64,000 nucleotides of DNA, taken from contig NC_009390.2 in assembly GCF_000002875.2 (NCBI RefSeq), positions 94,917 through 158,916 on the forward strand, given 5' to 3'. The DNA comes from Leishmania infantum JPCM5. Taxonomy: Eukaryota; Euglenozoa; Kinetoplastea; Trypanosomatida; Trypanosomatidae. Of the stretch, positions 22,996-33,775 are shown piece by piece. How positions within the stretch are numbered: the first letter of the stretch is position 1; each line of letters opens with the position of its first letter. Below the pieces are notes generated by a model. The model was not told where the DNA came from. It did no database searches and saw only the letters and a list, made by a program, of their open reading frames with translations. The position numbers were made by a program, and so were the translations under genes.

Positions 22996-25900
22996 GCGGC
23001 GCAGTTCATGCGGTGCGTGGCTATGTCTGTTGGATGTCGACGTGTCTCTGCGTGTGGTTGCTTCGCGGTTTTCGAGGAACGGTGTGGTTCAGGTCGGGGG
23101 GGGGCTCGCAGCGGATGATATCGACGCCACAAAGAGCGGAGGGTGCAGAGTACATGACGGTGGCTGTCCTCTTCCCACTTCACCTCGCTCTCGCTGATGC
23201 GTGTCTCCTTGCGTTGCTTTCCTGTCGCGACAGGAGCGCTGTGCCGTACGCCTTCTCTTCGCTTTCGGTTCGTTTTTTTTTTCGTTACGTTCTCGCTGTT
23301 GTTCAGGAAGACCCCTCCCCCTCCCCTCCCCTCCCCTGACACAACGACGGGATGAGGGAATCAGGGACAGGTCTGTGTGTGTGTGTGTGTCGCTTCACGC
23401 GTGTGTTATGTGCGTCCGCCTTTTTCTTTGTTGCTCTTCTCTTATGCCTCTTTGGCGGTCAGTCAGTGCCACCCACAGGCAGACAGGCACACAGACGCTC
23501 AACCCTCTCCTCGTTCGTGTGCGCTTCAACATGGCAGGCGCGCCCTTCGTTGCCTTTCGCCTTCCCTCTATACATCACCGTCTTCTTGTTAGTTCCACAC
23601 ACGTACACACAATCACACACAATTGTGCGAACACAACGCGCTCATGTTCGCACGCGCCACATCAAGAGGGCACCCTCCCCTTTTCTTATCAGCAAGTTTC
23701 TTGTCCTCGTACATCAGCGCTCTTATCCCCCCTCCCTCCCTCAGCCCACCCCCACCCATCCACTCACTCACTCACTCTCCCTCTTTCGGCCCTTCCGAGT
23801 GCAGAAGACGAGACGAACAGAACACAGTGGCAGGCACGCTTGCATCATCGTCGCTGCCATCATCGTCTCTTCCTTCTCTCATCTCTTTCTCTCTCTGTGC
23901 GCGAGCGTGCGTGTGTGCTTGTGCGGATGTGTCTCTTCGCCCCCTCTCCCCCCACCACCTCCACCACAGCCATCGACTCCCTTGTCTTTCCTTTCCTGTA
24001 CCGTCTTTTTGCCCACCTAACCCTCCTCTCTGGTTCTGCTTCGCTCGCGAGTTTTTTCGATGTATGCTGGTGTGCTTTCGAAGCTGGCGCGTCTGTGCCT
24101 ACCTCGTAACTCTCATTTTTTTCGTGTTTGGTGCTGGACGCGGGAGATGGAGATCATGCGTGCCACCCTTGCAGGGGGGCGGGGGGAGGGGCACAAGCGG
24201 TTTGTACCCCACCCCCACACCCGCCGACCCCCTTCTTTTTCTCCGTCTGTGTGTCCTCGGACGAGCGGCCACAGCCCTGTACCTCCTCCACGCCGCGTGC
24301 CCCTCCTGTGCCTCTTTTCTTTCTTTGGTACTGTGTACGCTTGTGCGACGTCCTCAGCGTGACTGATCCAGCGCTTGTTGCGCACGCAACAGCACCGAAT
24401 AAGACGGGACCAGCTCGCTCCGCCTCCTCTGAGCATGATTCTCGCTACACGAGTGGGTGCATGCATGTACGCCCACGCTGCTGACCGCGTGCGCCTGCCG
24501 GCACAGCCGTCTTGCCATGGTGGAGGGGCATTCCCAAAAATCGAGCAAGACGTGTAATGTCCGCGCGCGGACGCACGCGTGGGACGTGTCTCTCTCTCTC
24601 TCTGCGTTACCTTGCGTGTCGGTGTACGAAGAGGATCTGGCCTGCTTCTGTCGCTCGGTCGATTGGTCGGTCGGCGTCAGCGCCGGTGTGCCCGTTCGTT
24701 TGCCGTCGTGCGTGTGTCGTCTGCCGTGGGCATGCACGGGCAGTCTTGCACGCCTTATCTTCGCCTTCTTTGGTTGTTTTGCCTTTATATATATATATAT
24801 ATACATGCATGTATATGTGTATGTGTGTGTGTACGGGATGTACATGACTGCTATATATATTATATATGTCTTCGTATGTATATATATATACATATATAGC
24901 TGTATATACACGTATGTTTGTATGTATGTGTCCTCTTCACCTTCTTTCTGTATCGACGACAGAGCCGCCGGCGCAAAACAACAAAAGAAAGGAAGGGAGT
25001 AAGAGAGAAGGAACGGGTGTGAACCGAGGGCCCGGGGCACAGAGAGAGAAGAGACGGTAAGAGAGGAGGAAGAAGGAAGTGCACGCACATGCACGCGCAT
25101 GGGGACCACGAGAAGGGCGTGTGCGTGTGCTGCTGCTGCGACGGATACAGCGGAATCAATGGGAGTGTCGGGCTCCTTCACGTGTTTACACGTCCCATCC
25201 ATCACCAGATGAACAGCAGCGCTAGTCGTACAGCATGACACCCCTTGCGGCGCCCCCCCCCCTCTCTCTGTCGCTCTTTCTCCCTGTCTCACTCAGCCCA
25301 ACCCAACTCCCCTCCCCACTCTCCGACTCCCAACCTACGCATGCACACGCACGCCCTTTTTCTTCATCTGCGCCACCCTCCCCTCCTCCTCTTTCTCTTC
25401 TGTATTGTATTTCCTTAATGTCTTCACTATTTTACCATGCGTGCGTGCGTGCGTGTGTGTGTGTGTCCGTGTGTTGGGGGTAGCGGGGCACTTGGACCCT
25501 GTGATGCCACGCCCTAAGGTGTGTGTGTGTGTACCCCTCGTCCCCCGCCCCGCCCCGCCCCCTCCCGCGTCCATCAGGACTTTCGAACAAAATGAGGCCC
25601 AGAGAATAGCCGAAACAGTATTGTACGTTTTGGGGGGTTGTTTTCGCGATGGAGAAGAGGTGAGGTGTGTATCTCTCATTCTCTAAGCATATATGCATAC
25701 ATGCATATGTATAGGTGTGTAGATGTATGCATATATACGCATATATATATATATACCACGACTACGACTTTTAATGACGACTACGACGACGAAGGCGCCG
25801 ACTACTACTACGTGTGTGTGTGTGCCCTGTATTGCTGGCTTTTTGATGTCGTTGCTTGCTTGTTTGTGTCTTCTAAGAACCTGTGTGGAGCACAAGCAGA

Positions 25901-28900
25901 GGAAGCGCCGGGTCCTCGCGATGTCTCTCCTTCTCTAAGACAATCCCCACCCCATCCCCGCCCCTTTTGTATCTCGTTCTGTAGTCCGCCGTCTACTCGC
26001 TTCCCCTCCTTTACAGCCGTTTTTTTGTTGTTGTTGCTGTTGTTCTCTTTGTGTGTTTGATGTTGGTTCCCTTTGGCGTCTCGCCATGCACGGCGGACCA
26101 CTCTTCATCTCCCCCACCTCTCCCTCCTCACGTTATCTTGTCGGTCTTCTCTATATTTTCTCCCCTGTATCGGCCTGTGCGAGTGATGTTCTCTTCGGTT
26201 TTTGTACCCGCGATGTAAAAGGTGAGGAGGAGAAGGACAACATCAGCCATGCGAAGGGGTGGATGCGCGAGAGAGAGTGATGACGGCAGGGCGCCCATCA
26301 CGGGGGTGAGAGAGGATAAGAAAGTCGTGCCCAGCATGCACAAGTGCGCAGAAAGTAGATGGAGCGATTCGCTGACGCGACGTTAGCGTGCACACTTGCT
26401 GTCGCTCCTTCCTCTCCCGCCCTCCCAGGTGCTCTGTATCGATGTCGCTCCGCCCGCCGGCCCGATTCCCGAATCACGTCGACGAGGGAGGGAGCACTTC
26501 CGCCCACCCCCTCCACCACCTCGATGCCGTCGTCGTAGTTCTCGTTGGCGGCGTCGCTTTTCTTTTTCTCGCCTTATTTGCTTTCGCTTTCGTTGTATCG
26601 TGTCGTCTCATTCTACTCGGGCGTCTCCGGCAGCCCATCCGCGTGCGCGCGCACGAAAACAAGGGCAAGCAGATGCCACTCTGACCTGTATGAGCTCTTT
26701 TCTCCCCTTTTCCTCCCCCCTCCTGTCGCTCCCTCGTTGTTGTTGGTTGTGTATCACCTCATCGTCTGTGCGCGTACTTCCCCCCTCCCAACACACGCAC
26801 ACACGCACGCACAAAACCGCCTCACTCCCCCCCCCAAAAAAAAAAATGATTCGGAATATTAACATCAGCGGAAATCTGAAGAAGCGAAAATACGAGGGGC
26901 GAGCGGGCGCGAGCGATGCGCCATGAAAGTGACACGCCAGGCGTGGCGTGGCGAACATGTCGGCGCCGCGTGTCTTGGTGTGGTGGAAGGGGGAGGGGTG
27001 AGGGTAGGGGTGAGAGAGCAGCTCTTTACCCTGCATAGCCCGTCCTTCGATCCTTCTCGCCACCCCCACCCCACCCACCCTCCTCTCCAATCTTCACAAT
27101 CCTGAGTGAGAGCAAGAGAGAGCACCGTTGTCACCGGTATATACATAAGTGTGTGTGTGTATGTCCGTTTGCGTAACACCCTGTACACGCCATCGTCGGC
27201 TCCTTTTCCAAGCTCTGCCCCTCCCTCCCTCCCTCCCTCTCTGCATGTGTGCGCATGTGCAGGTCATCCCCGTTTAGCATCTTCTCGTCCCTCCCGCCCG
27301 CCACCCCCCGAACCCCCCCCCACCCCTTCGTCAGCACGCACATACACGGAAAGCACTACATATAAAGGAAGAAGGGGCACATCAGTACCGCCGTTCACCG
27401 GCCCCGTTATCACCACTACGGCTATACCTAGACATATATATATATACCCTGTCTCTCTCACTCTCCCTCTCGCTTCCTGCACACTGTCCACGAACAGTCA
27501 CACACCCACACACAGAGAAGTACGTGGCTGGACTCTGCCGCGCAGTGTAAGAGGGAGCAAGGCCGGGACCTAAGTAACAGTACTCGGCCCCCTCCTCCTC
27601 CCAAAAGAAAAAGCACAAGGCAAGCGCAAAGACTTTCATCTCGGTCAGCAAGCAAGCAAGCACGGCTCATCACCGCATTCATCAACCGCGAGGGCGGCAC
27701 AGTAGAGGTCGCCGCAGGTGGGGGACGCAGGCTTTCAGAAAAGGGCATTGAGCTGTGCGCGTGCACACCTCTCCTTCCTTCCCTTCTTCCTTCGGCGCTA
27801 CATCTCATTGCGTCCTCACCGACTCGCGAACGGGGCGCCAACAAACCCGCAACCCCGCGCGCGCTCGCACAGGCACACGGGCACGGAGAGATACAAGCAC
27901 ACGTATTAGGGGGAACGCAGCCACCATACACACACACACCTTCTATACTTCCTTTTCTTTCGTTGTGGCTCTCCTCTGTCCACCGTGCGCTAGGTTTGTG
28001 TGCACGTGTGCGTGTCGGTGCCCCCCCATGCTTATTCAGCTCTCTCGCAGGAGAGAGAAGCGGATAGTTTGGCCTTTGAAGACAGGAAAAGAGAGGTTAG
28101 GGGAGCGGAGCGGGGCGGGGAGACGCACGTCGACCCAGAAGCAACATACCGTGCTCCAGAGCCGCCCTTCTATCTAGACTTCCTGGGTGTTGCTGGAAAG
28201 CTCTGCTGCTGCTGCTGCGATTGCTACCCTGCCTCGTCATCACGGACGTCCTTCAGTCCATCACCTCTACCTACCTTCACTACTATTAAAGCCATTCTCA
28301 CCTATAGTTGCTGTGTCCGTTTCTCTCCCTCCCTGTGTGGGTGTGGGTGTGGGTGTGTATTCTTGTTGCCGCGGCATCGGTGCTGACTCTAGTCCCCGAT
28401 CTGCCTCGGCAATATTTGTGAGTTTTGTGCGCGCGTGTGCGTGTCCTTCTCCCTCCCTCTCCCGTCTCCCCGTCTTGAGCTCCGTCTGTCTGTCCGTTCT
28501 TTTAGTTGGTTTCCGCCGTCTTTGTCTGAGCACACCGCCGCCGCCTAAAACTTTTTTTGAGGGGTTGTTTTTTTTTTTTCGCCCGCTGGCAAACAAGCAA
28601 ATCACAGGCATACGCACACACTTGCGTCCTGTTCCTCCTCCTCTTCCTCTTCAGCATCACACGCCGACACCTTCTGGTGCTACAACCACTGCGGCGCCCT
28701 CCCTCTCCCTTTCTCTTTCTCTGTCTACCTGTCTGTCTACGTGTCACTCTCTCGCCGTGTGTGCGTGTGTGTGTTGACTCTCCTCCTCCTTCGGGAGCGT
28801 TGTCTCCCTCCTGTCGTTTTTGCGGCAACACACGGCCACGTGTGTGCGCGCGTCTTTTCTTCCAAGCAACGACAACACTGTTTTGTTGTCACTCGTGTTA

Positions 28901-29353
28901 TTATCAGTGTGCGCTCGTGTTCTCTTCGTACGCTACCGTTCACAGCATCCGCGTCGTCTCGCCACCCCCTCTGCCCCTCCTTTGTTGCCGTGGACGTCCT
29001 TTCCTTTCTTATTTCCTATTTTCGCTGCTGTGTGCGTGTCCGCCAGTGCTTCACCGGCTCCCCTCCCTCCCTTGACCAACACACACACACACACACACAC
29101 ACACACCATTGGCCCTCTGTCAGCCGGTGTATCAAGTCACACAGTATTGCCTCGGCTTGTCCTCTTTCCCCCTCCTCAGCTCTGCGCCGCGTCGTGCGCC
29201 CGTGCGGCGATTGTGCGAAACAAGATTGCGACGGACCGCTTCGCCCTTACTCGAACCTCATCCCACCCAGTCAACCCTCTTTGTGGCTGCCGCAAGAAGA
29301 GGCCACCGTTTCACAGCGAGCACCACGCACCCGCAGCCGCCAAGGGACTTCCA
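22996..29353 (+). other. 6.4 kb gene-free spacer
   Basis: The longest spacer in the window. It is T/C-rich on the + strand, with TA-rich microsatellites at about 24786-24803, 24850-24900 and 25738-25755, a CA repeat at 29079-29107, T runs (23273-23282, 28570-28579) and many C runs. Short frames inside are low-complexity (Ser/Leu/Pro/His). I see no tRNA, no multi-gene RNA cluster and no frame with coding character. It probably contains a long 3'UTR of the repeat-protein mRNA, the polyadenylation site, and the 5'UTR of the kinase mRNA. Confidence 0.5.
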
Positions 29354-31723
29354 ATGTCCTCTCGCTCTTACTACAGTGGCAGCGGGACGACGGCGGTGGT
29401 GCCGCATACCATCAGCATCTCTACCGCTGAAACCACACCGTCGCAAGCGCCGTCGTCGCACACGGAGCAGCCGTCGAGTGACCAGCAGCACGAGTCGAGC
29501 TTGCACCAAGCGACGGCTTCGTTGCCCATGAGCTTGAACAGCACTATGAATAACAAGGGTGCCTCTGCGGCCGCTGCTGCTGCGGCGGCGGCGCCATCAT
29601 CACACGGCGGTGACAGTCACAGCATCGGAGCAGCAGCGAAAGCCAGTGGCAGTGAGCGCGCGAACTGGAATAACCCCTCATTCGCGGCAGCGCTGCGCAA
29701 CAGCAGCGGGTCAATCAATGTCGACGGCTACCCTCCAGCGCAGGCCCATCAACAGCCATCGCATCCCTCGCTGCTGTCGCACAGCACAGACGTGGACGAT
29801 GAAGGCGACGGCGCGCAGCACGCGGCGGTCAACGAGCCGCTCGAGTACTGTGGTGTGCGTCTCCTGCCCGGAGTGGAGCAGATCGACTTTGACGAGGGCT
29901 ACTACGTCGGCACGATCGACGAGAACGGCGAGATGGCCGGCTACGGCAAGGCAACGTGGCACAGCGGTGACACGTACGAAGGCGAGTGGCTGAACGGCAT
30001 GATGCATGGTAAGGGCACCTACACGTGGGCAGATGGCGACTACTACCAGGGCAACTACGTTAGAGGTCGCATGGAGGGTCGTGGCGAGATGAAGGACGCC
30101 ACGGGGCTGTACACGGGTGAATGGGCAGACGACATGCGGCAAGGCTACGGGCGCATGCTGTACGCAGGCGGCAACGTGTACGAGGGTGAGTGGCTGGCAG
30201 GCATGCGTCACGGCTCTGGCAAGCTTGTCGAGCCCGCCGCGCACGTCACGTACGAGGGCGAGTTCAACCGGAACGAAAAAGAGGGTCGTGGCGTGCAGAC
30301 GAACTCTGACGGCGACGTCTACGAGGGCGAGTTCGCCCGCGGCAAACCCAACGGTCGCGGCACCTATCTCTGGGCCGACGGTGCACGCTACATCGGCATG
30401 TTTAAGGACGGCGTCAAGCACGGCGACGGGTGTGAGTGGCTCGCCAACGGTGACTGGGTTGCTGGACTCTTTGTCGACGGCGAGCACGTGGACAGCCAAT
30501 CGACGCGCCACAAGGCAACCGTCCTCACACCTGACAGCAGCGACGCCGATGGCGGAAGCGAGGACGGAGCGGGTGACGGCGGCGCTGGCGGCAGTCGGGG
30601 AAGCATTGGTCTCTCCGAATCGACGGCGGCCGCCGTACTCGCCCCTCTGGACGCTGAGAAGCTGCGCCGCATTGCTGATCAGGTTCACGCCCCGTCCTTC
30701 TCGATGAACGTGTCGGCAGCAGCCATGAGGAGCCTCAGGAGCTCGTTGCGCAAGAACAGCTCCTCGCACTACCAAGACTTCAGCGGCCCAGGCGGTGTGA
30801 CTATCGAGGAGGCATCGTCGCCGTTCTTGCGTTCTCTGGCGGCTCCGCAGATGCTGCTGGACGACAGCGACCTCGAAGGCTGGACGCCGCTCAAGACGAT
30901 CGGCAAGGGTAGCTTCGGTGCCGTGTACACGGCCCTCCTGCGCAACGGCCGCACGGTGTGCTGCAAGGTGATCGAGCTTGGCACTGTGGAGAGCGAGGAA
31001 GAGATGGAGAAGTTACGCAACGAGATTGCGCTGATGAGGCGGCTGCGGCACCCGAACTGCGTCCAGTACTACGGTAGTCTGGAGGACAAGGTGCAGAACA
31101 CGCTAAACATCTTCATGGAGTACGTCAGCGGGGGCACGCTCACGAGCTTCGTGGCCAAGTTCAAGAGCATTCCGCTGGAGACGCTGCGGCAGTGGGTATA
31201 CCAGATGGTTTGCGGCGTGAAATACCTGCATGAGTGCGGCATCGTGCACCGCGACATCAAGGGCGACAACGTGCTCGTCTCCGTCGACGGCATTGTGAAG
31301 CTGGCGGACTTCGGCTGTAGCAAGGCGATCGACGATGTCTGCAGCGCCACGCACGGTTGCTCGACGATGGTCGGCACGCCGTACTGGATGGCCCCGGAGG
31401 TGATCAAGTGCGAGGCTGGCGGGTACGGCGTAAAGAGCGACATCTGGTCCATTGGCTGCACGATTGTGGAGATGTTGACGGGCAAGCCGCCATGGCCGGA
31501 GTGCAACTCGATGTGGGCCGCCGTGTACAAGATCGCGAACTCTACCGGGCTGCCGACGGAGATACCGGCCGACATAGACCCGGAGCTGATGGATCTGCTG
31601 CAGAGGTGCTTTGAGCGCAATCCGAAGCTGCGCCCGACAGCCGCAGACATGCTGAGCCACCCGTTCTTGGCCAAGGTGACCGAGGGAGTCGCGTCGCCGC
31701 TCGAGAAGAGCGGGCGCAAGTGA
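29354..31723 (+). CDS. MORN-repeat STE/MEKK-like protein kinase
   Basis: 789 residues; ATG 29354 is the first in a frame that is open further upstream. The N-terminal 150 residues are Ser/Ala/His-rich. About residues 180-375 form eight or so MORN repeats (GDTYEGEWLNGMMHGKGTY type), which bind membranes or act as scaffolds. The kinase domain spans about 510-773: glycine loop GKGSFG 517-522, catalytic Lys in VCCKVIE, HRDIKGDN with Asp634, DFG 652-654, and GTPYWMAPE. KGDN and the GTPYWMAPEV-type activation segment place it with STE11/STE20 kinases. All catalytic residues are present, so it should be active. Neighbouring spacers are long on both sides, suggesting UTR-based control. Substrates unknown. 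Confidence 0.93.
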   Translation: MSSRSYYSGSGTTAVVPHTISISTAETTPSQAPSSHTEQPSSDQQHESSLHQATASLPMSLNSTMNNKGASAAAAAAAAAPSSHGGDSHSIGAAAKASGSERANWNNPSFAAALRNSSGSINVDGYPPAQAHQQPSHPSLLSHSTDVDDEGDGAQHAAVNEPLEYCGVRLLPGVEQIDFDEGYYVGTIDENGEMAGYGKATWHSGDTYEGEWLNGMMHGKGTYTWADGDYYQGNYVRGRMEGRGEMKDATGLYTGEWADDMRQGYGRMLYAGGNVYEGEWLAGMRHGSGKLVEPAAHVTYEGEFNRNEKEGRGVQTNSDGDVYEGEFARGKPNGRGTYLWADGARYIGMFKDGVKHGDGCEWLANGDWVAGLFVDGEHVDSQSTRHKATVLTPDSSDADGGSEDGAGDGGAGGSRGSIGLSESTAAAVLAPLDAEKLRRIADQVHAPSFSMNVSAAAMRSLRSSLRKNSSSHYQDFSGPGGVTIEEASSPFLRSLAAPQMLLDDSDLEGWTPLKTIGKGSFGAVYTALLRNGRTVCCKVIELGTVESEEEMEKLRNEIALMRRLRHPNCVQYYGSLEDKVQNTLNIFMEYVSGGTLTSFVAKFKSIPLETLRQWVYQMVCGVKYLHECGIVHRDIKGDNVLVSVDGIVKLADFGCSKAIDDVCSATHGCSTMVGTPYWMAPEVIKCEAGGYGVKSDIWSIGCTIVEMLTGKPPWPECNSMWAAVYKIANSTGLPTEIPADIDPELMDLLQRCFERNPKLRPTAADMLSHPFLAKVTEGVASPLEKSGRK

Positions 31724-33775
31724 GGGGGTGCGCACGATCATCATCATCTCTGCCCGCACCCCCTCCCTCTCTCCCTCTCTCTCACAGCCCACCCACTCCG
31801 CCTCTCGAACCGTTGCCTTGTCGTCGTTGTTTCTTCCCTATTTCATTGTGCTCTTTTTACGTCTGTCTGTCTGTGTTGTTGTTGGCCGGCTCGTTGGCTG
31901 GCTGGCTGCTGCTTGTGCTTGTAGCGTGATCCTTCTCTTCCCTCTTCCCTTCTCTTCTGTGCTTCGTTTTCAGTTTGCAGCCGACTATTTTCCTTTGTTT
32001 TTTTTTTCGAAGTTTGCGTCTGCGCATCAGTGCCCCCCCCCTCCCTCCCTCCCTGTCTCTCTTTCTTCTTGTGGCGTTCGGTGTTATTATTTTCGTTAAG
32101 CTCATAACACAACGCATCACATTACGCGCGCGCGATCTCTCGTTTCACGTTTCGTTATGATTTCCGTCTTCTCGTTACGTCTCTTCCCTGTCACCGCTTC
32201 CACAGTGCAGCCACCGTCACGGTTGCATCACCACCACCACCACCAGCACCACCGCCGCCGCCCTCTCCCCTCCTCCCTCCGTATGTTGCGTGCGGGCCAT
32301 CTTCCTTTTTGTGTCTTCTCTCGGCCGGCGTGGCTCCCTACTCATCTCTTGTCTCCCTCAGCCCCACCCCCTTCCCACCGCCTCGATCTCGACATGCATG
32401 CATGCACACACGCGCGCCTGCACGCGCACCCCCCCCCCTCCCCTCCTGCCCTCCTCCTCCTATTCCCCCTTTTCCTTCCCTGTCTTCGTCTGTTTCTCGG
32501 ATCCGCCGTTGCTCGCACGCTGCTTCATACGTGGGAGGGTCGCCTGCCGTTTTTTCGGTTGGTTTCGTTGTCCGTCTGGTCGCGTGCGCATTGTGGGCCC
32601 CCTCTCCCTCACCACCACCACCACCCCTCCTCACGGCCCGGCGTGCGCGCGGGAGAATGCGTGTCGCCCGGTGCCTGTGCGCCTGTCCGCGGCCGCGTCT
32701 TTTCCGGCCGGCGAGTCCGATCCGCATGGCTCCTCGCGCCCGTGTGCTCGTGCGGCTTGCGCGCCGCTGACAATTTTTTTTTTTTGAGGGGGCGCGAAGT
32801 GACGGAGGGGACTCGCTGGGAACGCTGCCGCTTGTCTTGCTGGCCTGTGCGCGCGAGAGGGGAAGGGAGAGAGGGGGGGAGGAGGAGGAGAGCGCGAGGG
32901 GAGAGAAGAAAGAGAACGCAATGATGGGCGTGCGGCTGCCGTGATGCCGCCGCCGCCGCTGATGATGATGAGCTCTTCTCGTGGTGATGAGGATGATCAT
33001 GCGTTTGTGTTTTGTTTTGTTGTTGTTTCCCCTGCGTTGCGCGTAGACGGTGTCTACCACAGAAGTAAAGGGCAGAAAGAGAAGGGGCGAAAAAGGCTCC
33101 TTTTCCTTTGTGAAGCTGTGCGCGACGCGTGAAGGAGGCCGGCGACTCCTGAGAAGAAGCGCTCTGACCTAGGGGTGTCGGTGTGCGGATGCACGCGCAC
33201 ATGCTTGCGTGCCAAGGAGTGCTCGCGCGGGGTGCGGACTCTTCCAACCGCTCTCTAGGCTGCATCACGCAGGTGCTTGGTAGAAGGGAGGGGGTACTGT
33301 CGTTGCGCGAGGTGCGTTGTCGACTCCGTCGCCGCGCCTCCTCCGTGCTTCTCTGCCCACTGACCCCCTTCCGGTTGAGCGATATACTCATTGTGTATGC
33401 GTGGCCGGGGGGAATCAGCCGCCCTGCAGCTCTCTGCGCCCAACTGAAACTCAACACCGTTCCTGCCTCGACTCTACTTTGCGATGCATTCACCCAGGTC
33501 TTTCTCCGCGGCCGACTGCAGTGGTGACCTGCGTGCACACACGTGCGCGCACACCGATGTAAGCGGCCTCACCCGGACACGTCCACATACAGGCAATCAT
33601 AGACGAACACTCACAAGCCGGCACGTACGCTACACCATCGTATAGACGCAGCCGCGCAGGCGACTGGCGCGCATCTTTTAGAGCCACCACACCCCCTCTG
33701 TTCTTTTCCCATTCCCTACCGCTACCACTACCACCACCTTACCGCGCGTTCGCCGCTGCCCCTGACCTTGACGCC
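31724..33775 (+). other. spacer
   Basis: 2.05 kb. C/T-rich blocks at 31752-31800 and 32390-32480, T run 31999-32009, T run 32774-32784, purine-rich stretch 32855-32920, then a C/T-rich tract 33685-33755 before SMC2. No gene seen on either strand. Confidence 0.5.

Noticed and set aside
23201..24109. Long + frames within the 6.4 kb spacer
   Set aside because: Composition is Ser/Leu/Pro/Cys/Val from pyrimidine and GT tracts, no stable start and no domain.
24780..24910. TA-rich blocks as replication origin or centromere
   Set aside because: Short microsatellites like these occur in several spacers here and nothing distinguishes them as functional.
26277..26375. C/D snoRNA-like pattern (GTGATGA box C and a CTGA box D about 90 nt apart)
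   Set aside because: No convincing terminal stem, no C'/D' pair, and no tandem cluster as expected for trypanosomatid snoRNAs. Chance match is likely.
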